The notes under the pieces were generated by a model, which worked only from the letters and a program-made list of their open reading frames with translations, was not told the DNA's origin and made no database searches. The position numbers and the translations under genes were made by a program. Shown piece after piece: positions 1 to 6,930 of a DNA stretch of 9,210 nt. Source of the stretch: Planctomycetota bacterium. Its GTDB lineage: Bacteria; Planctomycetota; PUPC01; JABMSA01; JAUWKK01. The stretch spans positions 1-9,210 of the forward strand of contig JAUWKK010000087.1 of the NCBI GenBank assembly GCA_030614245.1. Reading direction: 5' to 3'. Numbering within the stretch: the stretch's first letter is position 1; each line of letters opens with the position of its first letter.

Positions 1-727
1 CGCGTTGAACCTTCAGGCGCTCGGCATTCTCGAACGGTATGCGCAGCTCCTGCTGCAGGGCCTCGGTGAAGGTCCGGCCGCCGGGAGTCAGATTCCGGGC
101 GAAGAACAGGTGACCATCCCGTTCTATGGCCATATCCATGTTCTCTGCACCTATATTGACGATGGCGCAGGTGTCGTGCTCCTCTTCCGGGCGGTTGCGG
201 GACGAGTATTTGAATGTGTTGAATGCCGAGAGCGCGGTCAGGGTGATATCATTGACCTTGATGCCGGCCCCCTCGACGACATCCATCTGGAACTGTACGG
301 GGTCGTTCTTGGCGAGTCCGACCATTATGGTGAACTCGCTGGCCTTGTTTGGGAGGTCGAGCAGGTGGAAGTCGCTGGCGAGGTTGTCGGCGTTGTCGGC
401 CCCGGATTCTTCCTCGATCTCGTATTGCATTAGCTTCTTGAGCCGCCAGACGGGAACTGGTGGCACGTGAGCGTATCTGACGATAACTTTTCGGCCCGTT
501 ACGGCCACGGTGGCGCCGGTCACGTCAGCGCTGCGGCCGTCGAGCAGATTACGCAGCAGGACGGACAGGTTGCCGGCCTTGAGCTTGGAATCCTCTTCAA
601 TCCCCTGCTCGCCGAGCGGCATGCGTCCGGCGTTGACCATCCTCAAGGTGCCGTCAGGCTTGCGGCGAAGCTGGACGAACTTCATCGCGTGCGAGCCGAT
701 ATCGATGCCGGTTGCCGGGCGGGCCAT
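1..727 (-). CDS. pilM: PilM-like type IV pilus assembly protein, N-terminal 242 residues (runs off the window)
   Basis: This frame stays open from an ATG at 727 to the window edge. PilM is a cytoplasmic actin/FtsA-fold protein that binds the N-terminus of PilN and links the pilus or type II secretion motor to the inner-membrane platform. Visible here: a phosphate-1 motif GIDIG at residues 7-11, followed by a PilM-typical KFVQLRR; the stretch VWRLKKLMQYEIEEE at 92-106; a phosphate-2-like motif IVNIGAENMDMAI at 189-201; and FARNLTPGGRTFTEAL plus ENAERLK near the cut end, which match the PilM pattern 'R-x-x-x-x-GG-x-x-(F/L)-T ... AE-x-LK'. An AGGGA Shine-Dalgarno sequence sits 8 nt before the ATG. 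The phosphate-2 motif has Asn191 where the family usually has Asp. The gene follows the metalloprotease after 106 bp. pilN/pilO-type genes would be expected just beyond base 1, which cannot be seen. The family call is fairly secure; pilus versus secretion role is not. Confidence 0.85.
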   Translation of the reverse strand, partial: MARPATGIDIGSHAMKFVQLRRKPDGTLRMVNAGRMPLGEQGIEEDSKLKAGNLSVLLRNLLDGRSADVTGATVAVTGRKVIVRYAHVPPVPVWRLKKLMQYEIEEESGADNADNLASDFHLLDLPNKASEFTIMVGLAKNDPVQFQMDVVEGAGIKVNDITLTALSAFNTFKYSSRNRPEEEHDTCAIVNIGAENMDMAIERDGHLFFARNLTPGGRTFTEALQQELRIPFENAERLKVQR

Positions 728-833
728 TGGCGTTTTCCCTGTCGTTCGCGCTCAGTCTTGCAGTTACCGTATTCTCGGCTGCTCGGTGCTTCCAATATAG
801 CGGTTCACAATATGTTACAGCAGGCTACGGATT

Positions 834-3596
834 CTACGGCTGTTGCTGTTGTGTGAGCAAATCGAGCAATTGCTGTAGTTCCTCGTCGCTCAGAGTAGTC
901 TGGTCTGAGGTAGTCGTGGTAGTTGACGTAAGGCTCTCGGGCTCGATGCCGTAGAGGCTGGTATCGGCTGTGATACCTGTGCCGCCGGCGACGGCCCTGG
1001 ATTCGGCGGTGAGCGGCCGCGATATCTTTATTCCGTTGAAGCTCCAGATGTTGAAGAACCTGCATGAGCCGTTATTGACGGCGATCCGCCCGCTGAATCG
1101 GTCGGTGCCGGTGAAGAGGGCGATACCGTCGGCCACCGCGAGGCTTGTGGTGCCGTCCTGGTCGGTCGTCAGTTGCAGTTGCGGATGACGGCTCGCGCCG
1201 GCGGCTACTATCACGCCCTGCGCTCCTGCGGGCACGTCCCATTCGAGATCGATGAAGCCGCTGCCAGGGGCAGCCCGGAAACGCCGCACCTTGGGTATGC
1301 TTTGGTCAAATTCCGGCACTGTGCCCGGCCGGAGGGTGAGAGACGCCAGCCCCCTGCCGCCTCGTGACGCCCTCGACGATAGATCGACCGGCGGGGAGAT
1401 GTTGGCCCCGTTGACGGCCCACATTCTGATGAACCTCGATGAGCCGTTGTGGACCGGTATTTGCGCTGTCATCTGGTCGGTGCCCCGGTATATCTCCTGC
1501 CCATGCTGGACGAAGAAATTGGCGTTGCCGTCGGCGTCGAGTGCCAGTGCAAGTGTCGGGAAGCGCGTCGTTCCGGCGGCGATGATCACGTCGGCCACGT
1601 CACCAGCGGGATTCCACCATTCGAGATCGATGTACCCGCTGCCCGAGGCGACTCTGGCATATGGGATCTTCGGTGGCACCCCGCCACCGCCGACGACAGG
1701 CGTGCCCGTGCCGGTGGTGAACTGGCTTACGAACGCCACCAGCGACCTGCCGCCCATGTCCGTGATGGTGCCCAGGAGAGCGACGTTGTAGACTGCATTG
1801 CCGCTGAGGCTGCCGTCGGGATTCAGCGTGGCGGACTTGTTCGTGGCGTCGACGGTTATAGTTGCCGCTATCGGCGTCAGGCTGCCTTCCTCGGTGAGTA
1901 TGAATGACGTGGCGATGACTGTTGTCGGATCGATCTCTTTGGTGAACTCGACGGCGACGTCGGTCTTGATGCTGACGTTGGTGCTGCCGTCGAGCGGAAC
2001 GACGTTCACCACTTCGGGCGGGTCGGTGTTGGGCAGCGTGAGAGCGATGACTATCTCGTACGAGCCATAATTGGCAGTGGCGCCGGGCGGATCTCCGTGG
2101 GTGGCGGGCAGGGCCTTCGTGGCGCGTGCCGAGCGGACGTAATAGGTAGCGGTTTCTTCGGCGGTGTATTCGATGCGCGATGTGAGGTTGCCGCCGCCGT
2201 CGTCGTCGGTGGTTATCAGCGTGCCGTCGCCCTTGTACAGTTGCAGCGTGGTATCGCACGCATTGGTGAGGTTCTGCGTCTTGATTTCGAAGAGCAAGGC
2301 CTTGGTGGCGGAGAATCTGAACCAGTCGACGTCGCCGTCGCCGATATTGTCGCCGTCGTCGTCGAAGTAGTAGTTGTGGGCCGCGGCCCCGCCGCCGACT
2401 GTCACGGCTTCGGCTGCGTTCATCGTGTTGTTGGGCTCGGAGATGATGTAGTATTCGATCTTCAGCGTGCTCGCGAAGTTCCTGACGAGCCCTGCGTCGG
2501 TGACGTTGCCGCCGAATCCGTAGACGAACCAGCCGTCCCAGAAGTCCTCGAGCGAGATATCCTGGGTGTTTGGCAGGTATTCGTCGACGATCTTCCAGAT
2601 CGCCTTGGTGCTGTCGGCGACTGTCCAGCCGGTTTTGGCGTAATTCGCGTCGTTGTTGAAGATATCCCAGATCAGTGCGGAGCACGCAACTTCGTCGTCG
2701 CAGCCGCTGTAGAGGTCGGTATCGACGTCGTCGAAGTCCAGGATGAAGGGCACGCCGCTGCTGGTATCAACATAGATCTCGGGATTGGCCAGCGTGCGCT
2801 TGTCGGAGATTATGCAGGAGAAAGCGTTGCCCCAGCCTTCTGAGAAGGCAAGGCGGATGTCGAGGTCTTCACCCAGGAAATGATCGCCGCCGGGCGAGTC
2901 ATCTCGCGAGAAGTACCACTGGAGGAAGTGCCCGTATTCGTGCTGGATGACATCATCGTCGAAGGCATCGGCATCTACGGTCTCGTCGCCGAGCACGTGG
3001 AAGGCGGGCAGGTTGTCCTCGATGACGAAATAGGTGGTGCCTTCAGTCGGGTCGTCGCCGTCGTTCCAGTAACAGGTGATGGTGAAAGTATCGGCCGGAG
3101 GAACGACGTGGAAGTCGTTCCGAACGTGCTGCCACGCAGTAGAGAGCGTGTCGACGATGTTGAAAGCTCCGGTTACAGCGGCAACGTCGATGTCGATGTT
3201 GCCGGCATCGACGTTGCCTGCGGAGATGTCGAAGGGGCTTTCGGCATAAGCCTGCACGGCACCCGTGTTGAACTCGTGGTCCCTGACGATGATGGTCTGT
3301 CCTTCGACGAGGCCGTTGGCTTGGACGTAGAGGATGATATCGGCCCAGGCGCCGATGTCCGGCGAGGTGAAGGTGCCGTCGGCGGCGGTGCGCACCTGTC
3401 CGAGAATGACGCCCGGTGCGGAAATGCGGGCGAACTGCGCGAGAACGCCGCGCGCGGGCAGCCAGCCCGGCGTGGCGATGCCGGTCTGGTCGATGTCACG
3501 ATCGCGAAAGCGCACCGTGCCCGAGAGCGTGTTTGCACCGGCGGCGGCAGCCAGCGAGACTATGACGATCATTATCAGGGCGATGCGTTTCGTCAC
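834..3596 (-). CDS. Secreted multidomain zinc metalloprotease (HEYGH, PPC, Big_5-like and two FN3-like repeats)
   Basis: A 920-residue exported protein. Domain order: signal peptide (1 to about 21, cleavage near AGA-N); a carboxypeptidase-regulatory-like beta domain (about 23-110, starting LSGTVRFRDRD); the peptidase core (about 140-380) with the zinc motif HEYGH at 219-223 and a second glutamate in SEGWGNAF (Glu253), a gluzincin arrangement reminiscent of fungalysin's 'EGWxD'. The core ends with ALIWDIFNND and EDFWDGWFVYGFGG. Then follow a PPC (pre-peptidase C-terminal) domain (about 386-520, with DVDWFRFSA, TTLQLYKGDG, TYYVRSA), a Big_5/SbsA-type Ig-like domain (about 525-628, PLDGSTNVSIKTDVAVEFT) and two related beta repeats (about 646-747 and 770-872). 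A Ser/Thr- and Gln-rich tail closes it (888-920). The GTG start at 3596 is supported by AGGAAG 6 nt upstream and by the signal peptide beginning there. The start lies 3 bp after the stop of the Ig-like gene. Substrate is unknown; the domains suggest a surface-bound or extracellular protease acting on protein or matrix. No family-specific anchor (LPXTG, PEP-CTERM) is visible. Confidence 0.85.
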   Translation of the reverse strand: MTKRIALIMIVIVSLAAAAGANTLSGTVRFRDRDIDQTGIATPGWLPARGVLAQFARISAPGVILGQVRTAADGTFTSPDIGAWADIILYVQANGLVEGQTIIVRDHEFNTGAVQAYAESPFDISAGNVDAGNIDIDVAAVTGAFNIVDTLSTAWQHVRNDFHVVPPADTFTITCYWNDGDDPTEGTTYFVIEDNLPAFHVLGDETVDADAFDDDVIQHEYGHFLQWYFSRDDSPGGDHFLGEDLDIRLAFSEGWGNAFSCIISDKRTLANPEIYVDTSSGVPFILDFDDVDTDLYSGCDDEVACSALIWDIFNNDANYAKTGWTVADSTKAIWKIVDEYLPNTQDISLEDFWDGWFVYGFGGNVTDAGLVRNFASTLKIEYYIISEPNNTMNAAEAVTVGGGAAAHNYYFDDDGDNIGDGDVDWFRFSATKALLFEIKTQNLTNACDTTLQLYKGDGTLITTDDDGGGNLTSRIEYTAEETATYYVRSARATKALPATHGDPPGATANYGSYEIVIALTLPNTDPPEVVNVVPLDGSTNVSIKTDVAVEFTKEIDPTTVIATSFILTEEGSLTPIAATITVDATNKSATLNPDGSLSGNAVYNVALLGTITDMGGRSLVAFVSQFTTGTGTPVVGGGGVPPKIPYARVASGSGYIDLEWWNPAGDVADVIIAAGTTRFPTLALALDADGNANFFVQHGQEIYRGTDQMTAQIPVHNGSSRFIRMWAVNGANISPPVDLSSRASRGGRGLASLTLRPGTVPEFDQSIPKVRRFRAAPGSGFIDLEWDVPAGAQGVIVAAGASRHPQLQLTTDQDGTTSLAVADGIALFTGTDRFSGRIAVNNGSCRFFNIWSFNGIKISRPLTAESRAVAGGTGITADTSLYGIEPESLTSTTTTTSDQTTLSDEELQQLLDLLTQQQQP
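981..1661 (-). repeat. Two diverged ~100-residue FN3-like repeats inside the metalloprotease
   Basis: Residues about 646-747 and 770-872 of the protease align end to end. Copy 1 has SGSGYIDLEWWNPAG, VIIAAGTTRFP, YRGTDQMTAQIPVHNGSSRF, MWAVNGANIS and ends SSRASRGG. Copy 2 has PGSGFIDLEWDVPAG, VIVAAGASRHP, FTGTDRFSGRIAVNNGSCRF, IWSFNGIKIS and ends ESRAVAGG. The pattern (LxW near the start, a 'xGT' strand, then NGxxxxFxxW) resembles fibronectin type III modules. DNA-level identity is modest, so this is an old duplication. The likely role is spacing or adhesion. Confidence 0.75.
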
Positions 3597-3599
3597 CCG

Positions 3600-4172
3600 T
3601 CACTTCCTTTTCTTCATGTGGATACGCAGCTTCTCGCCGTCTTTCGTTTCGATCACATTAGGCTTTGTCTTTTGCTTCTTTGCCGGGTCGAGATCGATGA
3701 TGAGTTTTGCGACATTCGCGATACGGCGCTTTTTTATCTGCGCATTCGCTCTTGCGATGAGCTTGTAGGTCTTCTCTTCAGGCAGTATCAGCTCGAGGGT
3801 GATCCGGTGCCGCACGTTCTTCTTGATGTCGGCCTGCCATTCGGTCTCTTCATCGAATATCACACCCTTCGGGAGCGAGCACGTAATAGCGACCTTATCG
3901 AGGTCGATAGTGCTTTTGACGGTGATTTCGATTCTGGCGACGTCGCCTGGCTTGGGATCGTTTAGCAGGCGGAGAGAGACCCGGAGCGGCGGCCGGGGCT
4001 TGACGGCCATGGCCGGGCGCACCGGCAGCATCATCACGGCGACTGCGAAGATGAGCGAAAGGAAGGCTACAGGCTTCAGGCTACAGACTTGAGCGATGCG
4101 TCTCGCTCTTTCTGCCTGAGGCCTGAGGTCTGAGGCCTGATGTGCTAGGCTGAATGATTTCATATATTTCAT
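3600..4172 (-). CDS. Small exported Ig-like (DUF11/NEW3-style) protein with a repeat-extended N-terminus
   Basis: 190 residues from the ATG at 4172. The frame is open further upstream (ATG at 4241), but that stretch lies inside an inverted repeat, so I prefer 4172; the GTG at 4175 is also possible. GGAAGGG at 4186-4192 is 10 nt before the GTG and 13 nt before the ATG. Residues 11-36 are encoded by the heptad-repeat element at 4064-4141. Immediately after comes a hydrophobic export segment (FLSLIFAVAVMMLP, 37-50) ending in an AMA cleavage-like site near 54-56. The mature part (about 60-160) is a single beta-sandwich-like domain: LRVSLRLLNDPKPGDVARIEITV, then LPKGVIF and RITLELILPEEKTYKL, a pattern of periplasmic Ig-like domains. 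The C-terminus is Lys-rich. No catalytic motif is visible. Coupled translation with the metalloprotease suggests a chaperone, inhibitor or surface partner for it, which is inference only. Family assignment is by style, not by a specific signature. Confidence 0.65.
   Translation of the reverse strand: MKYMKSFSLAHQASDLRPQAERARRIAQVCSLKPVAFLSLIFAVAVMMLPVRPAMAVKPRPPLRVSLRLLNDPKPGDVARIEITVKSTIDLDKVAITCSLPKGVIFDEETEWQADIKKNVRHRITLELILPEEKTYKLIARANAQIKKRRIANVAKLIIDLDPAKKQKTKPNVIETKDGEKLRIHMKKRK
3603..3608 (-). promoter_or_regulatory. Shine-Dalgarno site overlapping the end of the upstream gene (translational coupling)
   Basis: AGGAAG forms the last two sense codons before the TGA stop of the Ig-like gene. 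It sits 6 nt upstream of the GTG start of the metalloprotease. A ribosome finishing the small gene would be placed directly on the protease start, so the two proteins are probably made together. This site also decides the GTG start of the protease. Confidence 0.7.
4064..4141. repeat. Inverted arrays of 7-bp repeats around a small hairpin
   Basis: On the plus strand, four heptads AGGCTAC, AGGCTTC, AGGCTAC, AGACTTG (4064-4091) are followed by a 22-bp spacer and then GCCTGAG, GCCTGAG, GTCTGAG, GCCTGAT (4114-4141). The second array is the reverse-complement form of the first (CAGGCCT versus CAGGCTA/T), so the element is a large imperfect palindrome. Its centre carries a perfect 6-bp stem, GAGCGA (4091-4096) against TCGCTC (4103-4108). 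Total length is 78 bp, a multiple of 3, and it lies inside the reading frame of the Ig-like gene. I recall comparable CAGGCCT/AGGCTTC heptad strings from genomes of uncultured planctomycete-like bacteria, but have not verified this. Confidence 0.8.
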
Positions 4173-4193
4173 CACAATGACACATCCCTTCCG

Positions 4194-4275
4194 TGTCATG
4201 CTGAGCCTGGGCGAAGCATCTTTTGCCACTTGTTCGTTCATTATACGAAAGATTCTTCGTCAAACTCAGAATGAC
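4194..4275. repeat. REP/MITE-like imperfect inverted repeat of the TGTCATTCTGAG type
   Basis: The left arm (4194-4223) reads TGTCATGCTGAG, then CCTGGG, then CGAAGCATCTTT. The reverse complement of the right arm (4248-4275) reads TGTCATTCTGAG, then TTTGA or similar, then CGAAGAATCTTT. The blocks TGTCAT, CTGAG, CGAAG and ATCTTT all match, around a 24-bp loop. The element fills most of the 112-bp gap between the secretin stop and the next start. Strings very like the arms occur as dispersed repeats in many bacterial genomes (recollection, not searched). No T-tract follows the stem on the minus strand, so it is not a textbook terminator, though it could attenuate readthrough or stabilise the upstream mRNA end. 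Confidence 0.8.
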
Positions 4276-4284
4276 AGACGCTTC

Positions 4285-6891
4285 TTAAGGCAGCGTCTTG
4301 GTTGCGTTCTTCTGCATGAGTATCTCGACGTCGCTGTCGAGTTTCATATCTGCGGCATCGGTACGTGCCGCTCGGACGTCTTCGACGTCGTAATACGTGC
4401 CGCCCTTGGGATTGACGACCTTCGCGCGGACGAAGATGCGCAGGTTGCGCTTGGTAACGCGCTGGGTGGTCCGGCGGAAGAGGTACTTGATGAGCGGGAT
4501 ATCGCCGAGGAGGGGCACCTTGCTGAGGCGGTCCTCTTTCTGCTGCCTCAGGAGGCCGCCGATCATCACCCAGTAGCCGTCGTGGATGACCATCTTGGTG
4601 ATGAGCGTTCTCGTGCTGATGACGGGCCTTTCGACGGTGGCGGTCTGTTGGGTGCCGGTAATGACGATCTCGCTGGAAAGCCGCTCGATCTCCTCTCGGA
4701 TTTCCGGCTCGATCAGGAGCGTGACGCTTCGGCGGTCGGAGCCGACGCTCGGGGTGATTTTCAGAATGAAGCCCGTCGGCTCGGCCTGCGTATAGATGGG
4801 AATGACGATCGGTTCGCTGAGGCTGTTAATGCCGCCGGTGGTGGTGGTGGTACCTGTACCCGTCAGCCCGAGGAGCTGCTGCAGCGAGGACTGGTTAAGT
4901 CCGGTGTTGTAATATGGGCTGCCGATGCTCGACCCGCTGAGGTTCGAGCGGTCGACGTCGAAGTCTTCGACGTACCAGAGGTCGCGCGTGACCTCAATCT
5001 CGGCAGTGGAGTTGCTCAACGCGAGCAGCTTCGGTTCGGAGAGGGTGGTGGCGTTTGCCTTCGACTTGAGCACCTTGAGGGTCGCCTGGAACTTGGGCTC
5101 GGTCATGATGCCGGTGAGCGTTGCAGTGAGGCCGGCTGAATCAGCGCTGGGGAAGCTGGCTCCGCCGGCAAGCTCGAGCGGGAACGTGCCCCCGATGCCG
5201 GCATCGATGTGCATCTTATCCATGCCGCCTTTCTTCAGTATCGTCCAGTCGTCGGTCGTGGTGATGTCCACCCCGAGGTCCTCGAAGAGCGATGTGTCGA
5301 CCTCAATGAACTTGGCCTCGATGAGTACCTGCGGGGATTCGGCTTCGACGATCCTGACTAGTGCCTCGACGTCCTTGAGCACTTCGGACGTAGATCGCAC
5401 GACCAGAGTGGTACTCTTTCGATCGATGTAGTAATCGCTGCCGTCGGGCCATTCAATGAGGTCGGGGATCTTGGCGAAGAGCTTGTCCATGTCGGAATCT
5501 TCGTCTGGAGGGTCATCGCTGGTAACGTCGGTGAGGCCGTTGAGCGGGATTATCTTGTACGTGAGGACAGGCGCCTCGGGTGTTGTTATCCACATGGCAT
5601 CCTTGCCCATAGTGAACTGCAGGCCGAGGGTCTTGGTGATGTATTCGAGCAGTTCTCCTAGAGTGATGTTTTCTACATGAACGGTGAGCGAAAGCCCTTC
5701 GATGGCGGCCGGATCGGTGATGATGCTGAGTCCGGCGCCTCGGGAGATGATGTCGAGGAGATACTGCAGCGGAGTCGCCTCGAGGTTGACCGAGATTCTC
5801 TGTTTGAGCTTCTCTTCCAGAGACGTGTGGTCGTATTCTCTGGGATTCTCGAAGGTGAGCGGCTCCGGCCGTCTTTCCTGCGGGGGCGGCACGGGTATCG
5901 TAGCGGCCACTTCGGCCAGGGCGTCCATGCTGAGCACGGACAGCTCCTGCTCGACCGCCTTCTCGCCTATCAGTGCGAAGGCCTCGGCCATTCGGGCATC
6001 GTTGTAAAGCTGGCGCGCCTTGGGGTGATACTCATCGGTCTTCAGGATTTCCTTGCACTTGGCGATGGCGTCGTCGTACTTCTTGTGCCAGTAGTCGCTC
6101 CTGGCGGAGACGTAGAGCAGATAGGCTTCTTTCTGCTTCTGCTTCGCAGTGCCGGCGGCGCCCGGGTCCTTCTTGTCGAGCAGCGCTATCCGCTCGTCGA
6201 TCAGGCGCTTGAGATGATTCACCTGCAATCTGTAGGGGTTGTCTTCGGGGATGTCATTGAGCAGTTGCTTGGCTCTGACGAGTTCGCCCTTGCGGTACAG
6301 GGCGAGCGCCCGCTGGAAGGCGAGCACAGTTCGTTCCTTCTCTCGGGCCTTCGCGAGTTCGGCTTCCTGACTCGCCTTTTCAGCCACCAGGCGTGCCTTC
6401 TCTCGGGTCGCCGCTTCGGCCTTGGCCTTGTCCTGAAGTCCCTCGATGTTCCTGATCTCGGTACGAATGGCGCCCAGGAGCTTGATAGCTTCTGCATTCC
6501 TGGGCTCGTGTCTCAAGGCTTCGAGCAAGACGCTCTGAGCCTCATCGAGCTTGCCTTCTTCTTCGAGCAGCTTGGCCCTGGCGATAAGCATGCCGACGGT
6601 AGGCAGCTGGGGTTCAACCTCTCCGGGCTTGTCGGGTTGGTCCGGCTCCGCAGGTTTTTCGGGCTTTGTCTTGGCCGGTTCGCCGGGTTTGGGCTCAGCT
6701 TTTGGAGGTTCAGGTTCGGCTTGTGCCGGCTCTGCCGGTTTTTCGGCGGCCTTATCGGGTTTTTCTTCTGGGGCGGGAGGAGGTGCCTTCGGGGCGTCGC
6801 CCGCCGGCCCGGCTGGTTCGGCCGCAATCAGACCCGCCGCAGAAAGGAGCAGCGCCAACGGCAGCAGCAATCCACAAATCCGCTTCAGCAC
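4285..6891 (-). CDS. TPR-containing outer-membrane secretin (type II/IV pilus GspD/PilQ superfamily)
   Basis: 868 residues, slightly longer than typical secretins. It forms the multimeric outer-membrane channel of type II secretion or type IV pilus systems. Order: signal peptide (1 to about 24, ending LIAA); a Pro/Glu/Lys/Ala-rich periplasmic linker (25-97); TPR-like helical pairs near 100-140, 192-225 and 255-300, separated by an Ala/Glu/Lys-rich probable coiled coil (about 150-190). Then an STN/secretin N0-like domain (about 365-438, with ATPLQYLLDIISRGAGLSI and LLEYITKTLGLQF), an N1-like segment (about 440-535, TTLVVRSTSEVLKDVEALV) and the secretin channel domain (about 600-825). The channel domain shows TTLSEPKLLALSN, VTLLIEPEI, the signature VPLLGDIPLIKYLFRR (792-807) and LRIFVRAKVV. 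A Gly/Ser/Thr-rich insertion lies at about 648-690. The GTG start has AAGGAG (6899-6904) 7 nt upstream. It follows the pseudopilin after 39 bp, so co-transcription is likely. Whether it serves a pilus or a secreton cannot be decided from the sequence. Confidence 0.93.
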   Translation of the reverse strand: MLKRICGLLLPLALLLSAAGLIAAEPAGPAGDAPKAPPPAPEEKPDKAAEKPAEPAQAEPEPPKAEPKPGEPAKTKPEKPAEPDQPDKPGEVEPQLPTVGMLIARAKLLEEEGKLDEAQSVLLEALRHEPRNAEAIKLLGAIRTEIRNIEGLQDKAKAEAATREKARLVAEKASQEAELAKAREKERTVLAFQRALALYRKGELVRAKQLLNDIPEDNPYRLQVNHLKRLIDERIALLDKKDPGAAGTAKQKQKEAYLLYVSARSDYWHKKYDDAIAKCKEILKTDEYHPKARQLYNDARMAEAFALIGEKAVEQELSVLSMDALAEVAATIPVPPPQERRPEPLTFENPREYDHTSLEEKLKQRISVNLEATPLQYLLDIISRGAGLSIITDPAAIEGLSLTVHVENITLGELLEYITKTLGLQFTMGKDAMWITTPEAPVLTYKIIPLNGLTDVTSDDPPDEDSDMDKLFAKIPDLIEWPDGSDYYIDRKSTTLVVRSTSEVLKDVEALVRIVEAESPQVLIEAKFIEVDTSLFEDLGVDITTTDDWTILKKGGMDKMHIDAGIGGTFPLELAGGASFPSADSAGLTATLTGIMTEPKFQATLKVLKSKANATTLSEPKLLALSNSTAEIEVTRDLWYVEDFDVDRSNLSGSSIGSPYYNTGLNQSSLQQLLGLTGTGTTTTTGGINSLSEPIVIPIYTQAEPTGFILKITPSVGSDRRSVTLLIEPEIREEIERLSSEIVITGTQQTATVERPVISTRTLITKMVIHDGYWVMIGGLLRQQKEDRLSKVPLLGDIPLIKYLFRRTTQRVTKRNLRIFVRAKVVNPKGGTYYDVEDVRAARTDAADMKLDSDVEILMQKNATKTLP

Positions 6892-6930
6892 GTATCGTCT
6901 CCTTTTAGATAGTAAGTGAAAGGGGCCATT

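Noticed and set aside
794..799. TATATT on the minus strand upstream of pilM as a possible -10 box.
   Set aside because: The hexamer 17 bp upstream (TGCTGT) is a poor -35, and the gene could be read through from the protease.
822..828. A single AGGCTAC heptad just after the metalloprotease stop.
   Set aside because: It is one copy without tandem neighbours, so it cannot be called part of the heptad-repeat family.
4176..4241. Extending the Ig-like protein to the upstream ATG at 4241 (213 residues).
   Set aside because: The extra residues lie in the inverted repeat, lack a good ribosome binding site, and would push the export segment even further from the N-terminus.
4240..4245. A perfect TATAAT on the minus strand in the loop of the inverted repeat upstream of the Ig-like gene.
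   Set aside because: No acceptable -35 lies 16-18 bp upstream (TGAGTT at 17 bp), so a promoter is not supported by sequence alone.
5677..6912. A 411-codon open frame on the plus strand opposite the secretin gene, and similarly long plus- or minus-strand frames (for example 2880-3965, 1600-2685).
   Set aside because: They lie fully opposite or out of frame within well-supported genes, are rich in Arg or in Val/Gly/Asp as expected for shadows of G+C-rich codons, and show no family signature.
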